Shown: one piece after another, positions 50,593 to 58,696 of the stretch | How positions within the stretch are numbered: the stretch's first letter is position 1 | Layout of the letters: each line of letters opens with the position of its first letter | Program-made: the position numbers and the translations under genes | The notes under the pieces: model-generated | What the model was told of the DNA's origin: nothing | Database searches by the model: none | Seen by the model: the letters and a program-made list of their open reading frames with translations, nothing else | From: an uncultured Candidatus Saccharibacteria bacterium | Lineage (GTDB): Bacteria > Patescibacteriota > Saccharimonadia > Saccharimonadales > Saccharimonadaceae | Direction of reading: 5' to 3' | NCBI GenBank assembly: GCA_949101405.1 | Contig: CARYFM010000001.1 | Coordinates: forward strand, 1 to 64,000 | DNA length: 64,000 nt

Positions 50593-52401
50593 ATGAGTAT
50601 AACAAACGTAAACCCAAAAGACCTAAAGTTTATTATCTACGCTCGTAAATCTACGGAAGGTGAAGATCGTCAAATGGCTTCACTTCCAGACCAGCTAGAT
50701 ATTGCGAAACAAATTGTAGCGAAGAATAAATACAAAGTAGTTAAGATTTTCCAAGAAGCAGCTTCTGCTAGTAAATGTAATAATCGCCCGAAGTTTGACC
50801 AAATGGTTCGCATGATTGAACAAGGCAAGGCTAATGGTATCATCTGCTGGCAGATAAACCGTCTTGCTCGCAACCCTAAAGAAAGCGGTATTGTTCAGCA
50901 GCTTTTAATTGAAGGCAGGTTAAAACTAATTCATACTAATGACCGAGTATATCGCCCAGGAGATAATGTTATGATTCTTGGCGTTGAGACGAGTATGGCT
51001 ACTCAGTATTCTATCGACCTTAGCAAAAACGTCACTAGAGGTGTACGAAGTAAAAACAAGCATGGCCATTGTACTTATGTTGCTCCGCAAGGCTATCTCA
51101 ATAAGCGAGATAGAGACACCAATCAGCCAATCATTGAGATTGACCCAAACCGTTTTTATGTACTTCAACGGATGTTTAAGTTATATTTGACCGGAAATTA
51201 TAGTGTGCCAGATTTGCTCAGTATTTTGAACTACGATTACCACTTTACTACCTTAAAACATAAGAAGCGTGGCGGCAAGCCTTTAACTTTGGCTGGTCTA
51301 TATGGTATTCTAGAGAACCCGTTCTACATGGGTAAGATTCGAGATATTGAAGATAGAAATGTCTTTCATCAAGGAGCATGGCAACCTATGATTACCGAAG
51401 ACGAATATTGGAGGGTTCAACGTTTAAGGAGTAAATATGCCGAAGACCATAACTTAAGACCGACTACCCTTGTAAAATCTGCTAGATATGAACTTAAAGG
51501 GCTACTTAGTTGCGCTCATTGTGGATGTTCCATTATTGGTGAACATCACGATCGTCTAGTTTCTGACGGTACATATAATGACCACTTGTATTATAAGTGT
51601 ACTAAGAAAAGCCCCTACCGCGAATGTAATATGCACGGTGGGATTAGCGAGAAAGAAGCCTTTAGGCAAATTGACGCACTCCTCGACCACTATACGCTTC
51701 ACCCATTACTCTACCAATGGGCTATGGAAATTCTAGATAGTATAAGAGAGAAAGAGCTATTAGAGAGATATGATATCGCCAAAATCAAAAATGCCAGTAT
51801 GGATGATTGCGAGAAAGAATTTCACGAACTGGTAAAAATGCGTAGACGTAATCTCATTAACGACGAGCAATTTGAAAGAGAAGCTAAGCTTCTTCAAAAT
51901 CTAATGGACGATATTAAACGCTCAGCCGAAGACAACGAGGAACGTCAGCGTAAATGGTATGAGATTATTGGTAAAACTCTTAACACACTTACAAGCCCTA
52001 AAGAAAAGTTCGATTTAGCAGATGATATCGGCGAGCGTAGAGCGATTCTACTATCTATCGGTCCAAACGCCACTCTCCGCCAAATTGATAATATTAACGA
52101 GCTAGGAAAAGAAGCAATTGTTATTCCACAAAAATCCGCAAGGGCCAGAACGGCAAAACTTATAGAGGTAAAACCGTACAAATGGATTGAGATTATAGAT
52201 AAAGGCAAAAGACAAATTGAAGAAGAATTCTTCAAAAATGCTGAATCTGGGGACAGAACAAGAAAAACACCCTTTTTACAGGGGTCAAGTACATTAAAAC
52301 CACATTTATTTCAGCTGTGGTCGGGGCGACAGGACTTGAACCTGCGACCTCAGCGTCCCAAACGCTGCGCGCTACCAACTGTGCTACGCCCCGGTCTATA
52401 A
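50593..52401 (+). CDS. Large serine recombinase (integrase of the island)
   Basis: The 602-residue product has a serine recombinase catalytic domain (about 10-155; nucleophile Ser20 in YARKST, with arginines in INRLARNP), a recombinase domain (about 180-290), a zinc ribbon (CAHCGC...CTKKSPYREC, about 310-350) and a coiled-coil (about 375-450). This is the large serine integrase architecture used by phages and integrative elements. AAGGAG lies before ATG. The last ~45 residues are encoded by the antisense of tRNA-Pro (LWSGRQDLNLRPQRPKRC), so the original C terminus was probably lost when the element integrated next to that tRNA. Whether it is still active is unknown. Confidence 0.92.
   Translation: MSITNVNPKDLKFIIYARKSTEGEDRQMASLPDQLDIAKQIVAKNKYKVVKIFQEAASASKCNNRPKFDQMVRMIEQGKANGIICWQINRLARNPKESGIVQQLLIEGRLKLIHTNDRVYRPGDNVMILGVETSMATQYSIDLSKNVTRGVRSKNKHGHCTYVAPQGYLNKRDRDTNQPIIEIDPNRFYVLQRMFKLYLTGNYSVPDLLSILNYDYHFTTLKHKKRGGKPLTLAGLYGILENPFYMGKIRDIEDRNVFHQGAWQPMITEDEYWRVQRLRSKYAEDHNLRPTTLVKSARYELKGLLSCAHCGCSIIGEHHDRLVSDGTYNDHLYYKCTKKSPYRECNMHGGISEKEAFRQIDALLDHYTLHPLLYQWAMEILDSIREKELLERYDIAKIKNASMDDCEKEFHELVKMRRRNLINDEQFEREAKLLQNLMDDIKRSAEDNEERQRKWYEIIGKTLNTLTSPKEKFDLADDIGERRAILLSIGPNATLRQIDNINELGKEAIVIPQKSARARTAKLIEVKPYKWIEIIDKGKRQIEEEFFKNAESGDRTRKTPFLQGSSTLKPHLFQLWSGRQDLNLRPQRPKRCALPTVLRPGL
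52303..52322. other. Candidate right attachment site
   Basis: CATTTAT-N5-CTGTGGTC, overlapping the CCA end of tRNA-Pro (52318-52320). It resembles 36634-36654 at the island's other end. It lies inside the 3' end of the recombinase reading frame. Confidence 0.35.
52318..52393 (-). tRNA. tRNA-Pro (TGG anticodon)
   Basis: On the minus strand CGGGGCG pairs with CGCCCCG and CCA is encoded. The anticodon stem CAGCG/CGCTG encloses TTTGGGA (TGG), with T loop GTTCAAGTC. C1-G72 is typical of tRNA-Pro. Its gene lies within the antisense of the recombinase 3' end. Confidence 0.95.
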
Positions 52402-52409
52402 TACTAAAA

Positions 52410-52486
52410 TGGCGGAACCGACGAGACTCGAACCCGCGACCTCCGCCGTGACAGGGCGGCGCTCTAACCAACTGAGCTACGATTCC
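52410..52486 (-). tRNA. tRNA-Asp (GTC anticodon)
   Basis: On the minus strand GGAATCG pairs with CGGTTCC and GCCA follows. The anticodon stem CCGCC/GGCGG encloses CTGTCAC (GTC). It is transcribed before tRNA-Pro from a promoter TTGCAC-N17-TATAAT just upstream. Confidence 0.95.
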
Positions 52487-52541
52487 ATTACTTTCATTAT
52501 AACTCAAGTCAAGAGAAAGTGCAAGGGGGAAGTTTCGTCTG

Positions 52542-52576
52542 CTATAATTGAACAACTGAGGTGTTCGTGCTAAAAT
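52542..52576 (+). promoter_or_regulatory. Promoter of tRNA-Pro (GGG)
   Basis: TTGAAC, 17-bp spacer, TAAAAT with extended TGC (-10 at 52571-52576), about 11 bases before the tRNA. Confidence 0.6.
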
Positions 52577-52586
52577 AAATCTAAGT

Positions 52587-52662
52587 CAGGGATTGGCGCA
52601 GTTGGTAGCGCGCACGCCTGGGGGGCGTGAGGTCGCCAGTTCAAGTCTGGTATCCCTGACCA
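52587..52662 (+). tRNA. tRNA-Pro (GGG anticodon)
   Basis: The acceptor CAGGGAT pairs with ATCCCTG and ACCA is encoded. The anticodon stem CACGC/GCGTG encloses CTGGGGG (GGG), with T loop GTTCAAGTC. It is followed by a HAD gene after 13 bases. Confidence 0.95.
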
Positions 52663-52675
52663 TATAGGAATAAGC

Positions 52676-53389
52676 ATGACAAAAGCAATTATATATGACT
52701 TCGATGGGACTTTGACTCCTGATGATTTACCAAAATTTGAGATTTTAGAAAAAGCTGGGCTTGAAAATGGGATGTATAACCCAAAATTTATGCAAATGTC
52801 TAGTGTGCTAGCCAAGCAAAAGGGCTTAGAAATGTTTGAGGCCATGATTTTAACAATTTTGGATATAGTTCATGGAGCTGGAATAAAAACGACTAGGCAA
52901 AATATAGCACTTGGAGCTGATAAGCGAACTTATAATCCTGGTGTAGAGGAATTCATGTGCACCCTGCAAGAAAAAGGTGTAAAGAATTATATTTTGAGTT
53001 CTGGCGCCAAAGATTACCTTCAACAGACTATGGTTGCGCCATATTGTGAATCGATTTATGCATCAACTTTAGAGTATAATGGTGAAGGCGAGGCAGTTGG
53101 TACAAAGATAGTGATGACGATATCTCAGAAAGCAAAAACTCTAGAGAATATCGCAGACGAGGTAAATGGTAATAAGTATGATTGTTCTGGAATGTTTTAT
53201 ATTGGCGATGGACCGACTGATTTGTACGCGATGGAGTTCATTAAGGTGCACGGCGGCAAAAATATCTTAGTATATCATGACGTAAATGGTGATAATGTTG
53301 CCAAAATGCGTAAAACTGGTGTCGTAGATCATTTTGTGCAGGCTGATTTTTGCTCTGGTAGCGAATTGTGGCAATTGGTTGTCGGATAG
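52676..53389 (+). CDS. HAD superfamily phosphatase (SerB-like)
   Basis: The 237-residue product starts MTKAIIYDFDGTLTPDD; the nucleophile pair is in DFDGT. Motif II is LSSGAKDYL (about 102), motif III Lys is near ISQKAKTL, and motif IV is YIGDGPTDLYAM. This arrangement is close to phosphoserine-phosphatase-like HAD enzymes with a helical cap. Its substrate is unknown. It starts 13 bases after the tRNA-Pro gene, probably on the same transcript (a GGAATAAGC precedes ATG). Confidence 0.87.
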   Translation: MTKAIIYDFDGTLTPDDLPKFEILEKAGLENGMYNPKFMQMSSVLAKQKGLEMFEAMILTILDIVHGAGIKTTRQNIALGADKRTYNPGVEEFMCTLQEKGVKNYILSSGAKDYLQQTMVAPYCESIYASTLEYNGEGEAVGTKIVMTISQKAKTLENIADEVNGNKYDCSGMFYIGDGPTDLYAMEFIKVHGGKNILVYHDVNGDNVAKMRKTGVVDHFVQADFCSGSELWQLVVG

Positions 53390-53430
53390 CTCAATTCATC
53401 CCTCCATACCTCATATGTTATAATGTACTT

Positions 53431-54054
53431 ATGAGAAAATATGTTCCGAAGTGGGCTAGTTTAATCCCAAAAGAGGCGCAGTGTGTTTTTTCTGGTAAAA
53501 TTTATGATGTGTATCAGTGGCCGCAAGAAATGTACGATGGCTCTACTGCGACTTTTGAGATGTTGCGCCGACCAGATACAGTGAAGATTATTGGGATTTT
53601 AACACCAACGGAGCAAGCTTGCCTAAAAAACGTTGTTAAAATTACAACATCTGAAGAAGATCGGGTGGTAATTACCAAACAAAAACAGCCACGCAAAGAT
53701 TGGTTTTATGATTATCCGGGTGGAAGAGTAGACACAGAAGATGTGAATGAACTCGCTGGCGCAAAACGCGAAATGCTAGAGGAGGCTGGGCTAGAATTTG
53801 AGAATTGGAAATTAGTTGATGTTAAGCAACCGTTTAATAAAATTGATTGGCTGGTTTATACTTTTGTAGCAAATGGTCTAAAATCACAACATCTTCAAAA
53901 GTTGGATGCGGGAGAAATGATTGAACTCGAGCTTGCGACTGTTCCAGAAATTAAAAGCCTTAGTCAGAACAAAGATTCACAGTATCTACGATTTAAGTAT
54001 TTTGATAAACTTGATTCTGTAAAAAGTTTACTGGAGTTGGCAGAACTAAAATGA
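53431..54054 (+). CDS. NUDIX hydrolase
   Basis: From MRKYVPKWASLIP (207 residues), 6 bases after TATAAT (53419-53424). The NUDIX box GGRVDTEDVNELAGAKREMLEEAG (split here: GGRVDTED...REMLEEAG) near residues 110-133 has all conserved acids. NUDIX enzymes hydrolyse nucleoside diphosphates linked to another moiety; ADP-sugar or dinucleotide substrates are plausible. It overlaps the next gene by ATGA. Confidence 0.92.
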   Translation: MRKYVPKWASLIPKEAQCVFSGKIYDVYQWPQEMYDGSTATFEMLRRPDTVKIIGILTPTEQACLKNVVKITTSEEDRVVITKQKQPRKDWFYDYPGGRVDTEDVNELAGAKREMLEEAGLEFENWKLVDVKQPFNKIDWLVYTFVANGLKSQHLQKLDAGEMIELELATVPEIKSLSQNKDSQYLRFKYFDKLDSVKSLLELAELK

Positions 54055-54599
54055 ACGGTATTTTCGATAAACGCACTCAAATTTTGTTAGATTTCATTGT
54101 AAATCTGGCGACCTTTTTAGTTATAATCAATTTTGGTTGCCTATTGTTATCTTGGTTAGTAGAATTTGCAGTGTCGATGGTAAACTTTTACACAAACAAT
54201 AGCTGGAGTGAAGTTACTGAAGTAATAAACACAACATGGCCAACATTACGTTTAATTGTAGGAATAAGCTCGATTTTTATTTCCCTGTTACTAACTTATA
54301 ACAAATTACGTCCAAGTTTTATGGCATTAGATCTGCCTGAGGCTGCTATTTCTTCACAGGATGTGCCAAATATCAATGGCTTTGACCCAGCGACTAAACA
54401 GCGATTAGAGAGCGTCTTAGCGACGTTAATCAAAATGCTATCAATTGCGCTGTTAGCGGTAGTATTTCTAGACGTTGCGCGGTTTGTCTTAACTCATAGT
54501 GAAGGGATTTTGTCGTCTGGTTCAATCCCTGTTATAGTAATTGGCCTACCCGTAATAATAGGGCTAGTTATACTAAGAATTATAATTCACAACAAATAA
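54051..54599 (+). CDS. Membrane protein with four segments, unknown function
   Basis: The 182-residue product has about four hydrophobic segments (about 14-40, 62-82, 120-145, 155-178) and a short central loop (LPEAAISSQDVPNINGFDPATKQRL). It resembles small DUF2975-like membrane proteins, but I cannot be sure. Translation is coupled to the NUDIX gene by ATGA. Confidence 0.7.
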   Translation: MNGIFDKRTQILLDFIVNLATFLVIINFGCLLLSWLVEFAVSMVNFYTNNSWSEVTEVINTTWPTLRLIVGISSIFISLLLTYNKLRPSFMALDLPEAAISSQDVPNINGFDPATKQRLESVLATLIKMLSIALLAVVFLDVARFVLTHSEGILSSGSIPVIVIGLPVIIGLVILRIIIHNK

Positions 54600-54647
54600 T
54601 TGCATCTTATTAGCGGATTTGGTAATAGAAAAAACAGGGGTAGTAAT

Positions 54648-54686
54648 AATTTGAACTTGTTCCGACGGAACAAGTTCAAATTTCTT
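54648..54686. terminator. Strong hairpin terminator
   Basis: AATTTGAACTTGTTCC-GAC-GGAACAAGTTCAAATT (16-bp perfect stem) followed by TCTTT. It lies between the convergent membrane-protein gene and rny. Confidence 0.85.
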
Positions 54687-54703
54687 TATAACATACCTTG
54701 GGT

Positions 54704-56221
54704 TTATTTAGCGTATTCAACGGCGCGGGTTTCGCGAATGACGTTAACTTTAATTACGCCAGGATAAGACATAGTGGCCTCAATCTTGTTGGCGATATCA
54801 CGAGCAAGTTTGAGTGCAGATAGATCGTCAATTTGCTTAGGCTCAACAATTACTCGAATTTCCCTACCAGCAGAGATGGCATAGGCTTTATCGATGCCTG
54901 GGAAGCTAGTGGCGATGTTTTCTAAATCACGCATACGTTCAGCAAAGTTCTCTGCGGAAATATTGCGAGCGCCAGGGCGAGCAGCCGAAAGTGAGTCAAC
55001 AATTTTAACAATGACGGCTTCTGGCGTAGTCGGTTCAATATCATCATGGTGTGCTGCCATGGCATGCACAACAGCATCTGGCATACCATATTTTTTAGCT
55101 AATTCAGCACCAATCTCAGCATGTTTCCCCTCAATCTTATGCGTAACAGCCTTACCAATGTCGTGAAGTAAGGTTGCAGTTTTAGCGACACGTTTGTTAG
55201 CGCCAATTTCTTCCGCAATCATACCAGCAATATGCGCCATTTCTACAGAGTGTAGCAACACGTTCTGTCCATAACTAGTGCGGAACTTAAGCTCACCTAA
55301 TAGGTGGATGAGCTCACGAGGAATACCAACCACACCAACTTCACGAGCGGCATCTTCGCCAGCACGCATAACTTCCTTTTCAATTTCGCGCTCAGCTTTA
55401 GCAACGGCATCTTCAATAGAACTCGGATTAATACGCCCGTCTTTCATTAAACGTTCCAGAGCATAGCGCGCAACTTGGCGACGAATTGGATCAAAACTAG
55501 ACAAAACCACCATACCAGGAGTATCGTCCACCATAATGTCTACACCAGTAGCCCGTTGCAAAGCCTGAATATTGCGACCTTCCTTACCAATGATACGACC
55601 TTTCATATCATCATCTGGGAGTTTGAGCGCAGTGACAGTGCGGTCAGCTGTGACTTCTGAGGACATACGCTCCATTGCGGTTAACAAAATTGCTTGAGCA
55701 GTTTCATCAATTTCGTGCTTAATTTCTTTTTGTTCCTTGGCAACCAGCCCAGCCAAATCCTGCTTGATGTCACGCTCGGTCATCTGCATTAACTTGTCGC
55801 GGGCATCCTCTTTTGACAAACCCGCAATTTTTTCTAACTTCTCCTGCTGCTTATTACGAATGTCACGAACTTCATTCTTGAGATCATCAAGCTCTTTTTC
55901 TTGTTTGGCAAGACGCTCGGTTTTTTGCTCCAGTTGATCGAGTTTATTGTCAAGATTAGCTTCACGCTCGCTCAAACGATTCTCAGTGTTTTTCCATTCG
56001 CGGCGACGTTCTGCTTCCTCCTGTTGTGATTTGGCAGCCATATCAGCAGCGTTAGTCTTAGCCTTGAGAACAATGTCTGAAGCTTCATTCTTGGCTTTGC
56101 GTACTAAATCGTCAGCCTTATTTTTGCCTCCATTTTCGTTCTTTTTGTTATACGCAAAAATTCCACCCGCACCGGCGGCAGCGCCAAGCACAAGGGCAAT
56201 AATTACTAATACTACGGTCAT
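54704..56221 (-). CDS. rny: Ribonuclease Y
   Basis: This membrane-anchored endoribonuclease starts bulk mRNA decay. The 505-residue product has an N-terminal membrane helix (about 3-23), a long coiled coil (about 35-180, AERRREWKNTENRLSERE), a KH domain (about 195-260, IGKEGRNIQALQRATGVD) and an HD domain with HDIGK (about 350) and HHDDIEP. RNase Y normally has ~510-520 residues, so it is complete. ATG follows GGAAAGGTGCATT, with a ~85-base leader from a TGTGTTATAAT box. The PIN-TRAM protein elsewhere in the window is another membrane-associated RNase candidate. Confidence 0.97.
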   Translation of the reverse strand: MTVVLVIIALVLGAAAGAGGIFAYNKKNENGGKNKADDLVRKAKNEASDIVLKAKTNAADMAAKSQQEEAERRREWKNTENRLSEREANLDNKLDQLEQKTERLAKQEKELDDLKNEVRDIRNKQQEKLEKIAGLSKEDARDKLMQMTERDIKQDLAGLVAKEQKEIKHEIDETAQAILLTAMERMSSEVTADRTVTALKLPDDDMKGRIIGKEGRNIQALQRATGVDIMVDDTPGMVVLSSFDPIRRQVARYALERLMKDGRINPSSIEDAVAKAEREIEKEVMRAGEDAAREVGVVGIPRELIHLLGELKFRTSYGQNVLLHSVEMAHIAGMIAEEIGANKRVAKTATLLHDIGKAVTHKIEGKHAEIGAELAKKYGMPDAVVHAMAAHHDDIEPTTPEAVIVKIVDSLSAARPGARNISAENFAERMRDLENIATSFPGIDKAYAISAGREIRVIVEPKQIDDLSALKLARDIANKIEATMSYPGVIKVNVIRETRAVEYAK

Positions 56222-56347
56222 AATGCACCTTTCCTAATTGTTGTGTTGACATTTTCCTCTATGCCAACGGGGTAACAAAATATAATAAAAATTAATAAAT
56301 TTCCGTTTTAATTATAACACAAAAGTACATTACATGGTTATTTTGGG

Positions 56348-56680
56348 CTATTTACGTGGTGTGGAAATATTGGCTGGTCGGCCATAAACTGGTAAGATAA
56401 TTTGATGTTTTACGCCATTCTGGTCAAATAGTGGTATTTGCAGTTGATCAGCCAAAGTGTTAACGATAGCTGCACCAATCCTGAGACCAGTGAAAGAACC
56501 TGGACCAGAGTAAAAAGTGATTTCTGAAATATCTGACCAGTTAGCCTGGTTTTCTTGTATCTTATCATTAATAAATTCTAAGATTTTTTCGGCCATGTCG
56601 TATTTACCGCTACGGGTGTATTCTTTTTGGTTAAGACGGAGAATACAAACATCAGTGGAAGTATCAAGATAGAGTTTCAT
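56348..56680 (-). CDS. tsaB: Short TsaB-like protein (tRNA t6A synthesis)
   Basis: The 110-residue product has MKLYLDTSTDVCIL, typical of the TsaB actin-like fold, and the signature FYSGPGSFTGLRIG (about 57-70). It ends in PVYGRPANIS, like the C-terminal strand of full-size TsaB (~220-230 residues). The middle/second lobe is missing, so this is a compact or truncated TsaB. TsaB with TsaD and TsaE makes N6-threonylcarbamoyl adenosine on ANN-decoding tRNAs. Its start lies within the last 17 bases of tsaE. Confidence 0.8.
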   Translation of the reverse strand: MKLYLDTSTDVCILRLNQKEYTRSGKYDMAEKILEFINDKIQENQANWSDISEITFYSGPGSFTGLRIGAAIVNTLADQLQIPLFDQNGVKHQIILPVYGRPANISTPRK

Positions 56681-57086
56681 TATTAGCTCCTACAATTGTA
56701 CGACTACCATCTGCATTTAATCTGATTTCCAAATGATACTTATTTGTTGGTAATAAATCTGCCACGCCACCACCCCACTCGACCACTACCACTGAATTTG
56801 GTTCGGATAGAGATTCAGCAAGTTCATCGCGCATAATCCCAGGATCATCTAAACGATAGAAATCATAATGAATCAGTTCCCCGCCTGGAAAGGCATAACG
56901 TTTAGAAAGCGTGAAACTAGGACTAGTAATTGCTTCTTTGACGCCAAGCCCACTAGCTAAACCACGAGTAAAAGTGGTCTTGCCTGCACCAACGTCGCCT
57001 ATTAGTTCGATCACGGCAGGCAGTTGTAACTTTTGAGCAAATCTTTGTCCAAAATCCAACATCTCATTTTCGGAATCGATTTTCAT
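56664..57086 (-). CDS. tsaE: TsaE ATPase (tRNA t6A synthesis)
   Basis: From MKIDSENEMLDFGQRFA (140 residues), 6 bases after TATAAT (57093-57098, minus). Walker A is GDVGAGKTTFTRG (about 31-43), with TSPSFTLSKRY, IHYDFYRLDD and a VVVEWG motif as in TsaE/YjeE. It drives the TsaBDE cycle. It is upstream of tsaB, with their genes overlapping by 17 bases. The ATG further upstream in frame lies in the 3' end of comEC and before the -10, so it is rejected. Confidence 0.93.
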   Translation of the reverse strand: MKIDSENEMLDFGQRFAQKLQLPAVIELIGDVGAGKTTFTRGLASGLGVKEAITSPSFTLSKRYAFPGGELIHYDFYRLDDPGIMRDELAESLSEPNSVVVVEWGGGVADLLPTNKYHLEIRLNADGSRTIVGANNETLS

Positions 57087-57108
57087 ATTCACATTATATA
57101 ATAAATAC

Positions 57109-58584
57109 CTATAATTTTCTAGTTTTGAGATGAGCATGTGAACGCCAACGCTTAACTTTTGGGAGACATAAAATTAAAATCACTGGAATATAAAGCCAGA
57201 AGATATGTATATTACCAGATGGTAGTTCAAAAATAAACATGGATTTCTCACTCAGGAACTTTACCAGCCAAATATGACACCGTAAAAGTACAGTTGATAA
57301 CCAACCGCTAAAACTGGCTAGCAAAGGTGCAAAACCTAAAGCTCCAGTTAAGAAAACTAATAACATGGCGTAGGGCAGGGTTGGTAAGATAAATAAATTC
57401 GCAATGAAAGATAATAATGAAAGAGTGCCAAAGCTATAAATTAAAATCGGAGCGCAAGTAATAGTAGTGGCTAGACTCGTAATAATCATATTGGCAAGCC
57501 AGGGCGGTTTTTTGCCACCGTAAAAGAACTTTTGCAAACGTGGCGCTACCAAAAGTAATGCTGTAAAGGAAGCAAAAGAAAGCTGCCAACCCAGATTAAG
57601 ACAGTTTAATGGGCTAATAAGTAGTGTAAGCATAGCCACAAAAATTAACAAACGTAATGGTGTAAAACGTCGACCAAAATAACCAAAGCTGAGCGAAAGG
57701 CTAGATACAAGTGCCGCGCGCGTCATAGACGGCGTGAAGCCGACAATGAAGACAAAAATGCTAATTAGTAAAAGTGAACCGAGCAAGCCAGAAAATTTTG
57801 AGAGCTTGCCGAATATTTTCCGCGCGGCGCTTACCAGAATGCCTAAATGCGCTCCCGAAGCCACGATCACATGTGTCATACCTACGGCACGCAGGGTGTC
57901 CGCCAAATCGTCTGGCAATCCAGCTTTTAACCCTACTAAATAACCTAACCCTAGCTCAGCGGCTGGTGAAGGAATAAATTTCCGCACTTGCTCGGCAAAA
58001 TCGGCTTTAAGTCGAGCAAAGACATCGCCGGTATCAGCACGACTTACCCCAATCAACTTTGGACGATAAAATGTTCCAGCAAAAGTACCAAATCCAGCAC
58101 CCAGTGTGCCCTGCAAGGTAAGAATATCCGAGCGTTCAAGTTTGAGCCCAGAATTATTTAGTTTAATATAAAAAGTACCAGCGAGATTAATTCTATCATT
58201 TTGGTCATCAATGTACTGAAGCTGAGATAAATTCAGTGTAATTTGGCTAGCAGAATTATCTGGATCATCTTTAATTTTACCCATAATGGTAATTTCTTGT
58301 CCAACCAATTGTTGCCAAATAGATTGACTAGTAACTTCTGGCGCTAACCGATGATTCCCTACTATGAGCCCGGCAATAAAGGCCAGGCACAAGGTGTATC
58401 TTCGTGGCCAATGCAGACTACAAAGCAGAAGAAAAATTACTAGGACAAGCCACCACCAGTTCATGCATAATATTCGATTACTGATAACCGTAAAAACTAC
58501 GCCAAAAATTATACCTACAAAGCCAGCGTAAAGCTGCCAAGAAGGATGAATTGAAAGTCGCAAATATTGCAAAACACGGCACAT
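57109..58584 (-). CDS. comEC: ComEC/Rec2 competence channel without the nuclease domain
   Basis: ComEC forms the inner-membrane channel for DNA uptake. The 491-residue product has two N-terminal membrane segments, an OB-fold-like outer domain (about 80-175, ITLNLSQLQYID) and the competence domain (about 200-480) with GLGYLVGLKAGLPDDLADTL and GMTHVIVASGAHLGILV, plus about nine membrane segments. The C-terminal metallo-beta-lactamase domain found in many ComEC proteins is absent. Start ATG 58584 lies 6 bases after TACACT (58591-58596, minus). The ~46-bp promoter is nearly identical to that of the LTD surface protein at 17376. tsaE lies downstream on the same strand. Confidence 0.93.
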   Translation of the reverse strand: MCRVLQYLRLSIHPSWQLYAGFVGIIFGVVFTVISNRILCMNWWWLVLVIFLLLCSLHWPRRYTLCLAFIAGLIVGNHRLAPEVTSQSIWQQLVGQEITIMGKIKDDPDNSASQITLNLSQLQYIDDQNDRINLAGTFYIKLNNSGLKLERSDILTLQGTLGAGFGTFAGTFYRPKLIGVSRADTGDVFARLKADFAEQVRKFIPSPAAELGLGYLVGLKAGLPDDLADTLRAVGMTHVIVASGAHLGILVSAARKIFGKLSKFSGLLGSLLLISIFVFIVGFTPSMTRAALVSSLSLSFGYFGRRFTPLRLLIFVAMLTLLISPLNCLNLGWQLSFASFTALLLVAPRLQKFFYGGKKPPWLANMIITSLATTITCAPILIYSFGTLSLLSFIANLFILPTLPYAMLLVFLTGALGFAPLLASFSGWLSTVLLRCHIWLVKFLSEKSMFIFELPSGNIHIFWLYIPVILILCLPKVKRWRSHAHLKTRKL

Positions 58585-58627
58585 AGCCGGAGTGTAACAA
58601 AATTTACAAAAATTTAGCAAGCATAAG
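58582..58627 (-). promoter_or_regulatory. Shared promoter module of comEC (copy 2)
   Basis: From the start codon upstream, 46 bases align without gaps with 17374-17419, differing at about nine positions. Both have TACACT, A/T-rich spacer and GCTTATGCTTGC-like sequence on the coding strand. A common regulator is likely. Confidence 0.75.
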
Positions 58628-58652
58628 CATGATAAAAATTGGTTTTGGAAAA

Positions 58653-58677
58653 TTTGTATATACATTGTACATACAAA
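58653..58677. repeat. Palindromic TTGTATATACA-type element, copy 2
   Basis: TTTGTAT...ATACAAA, 25 bases, imperfect palindrome. Its 23-base core (58654-58676) matches the reverse complement of 25261-25283 except at two positions. It lies downstream of the FIVAR gene stop and upstream of comEC. Confidence 0.6.
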
Positions 58678-58696
58678 TTATATATAATGTATTACA

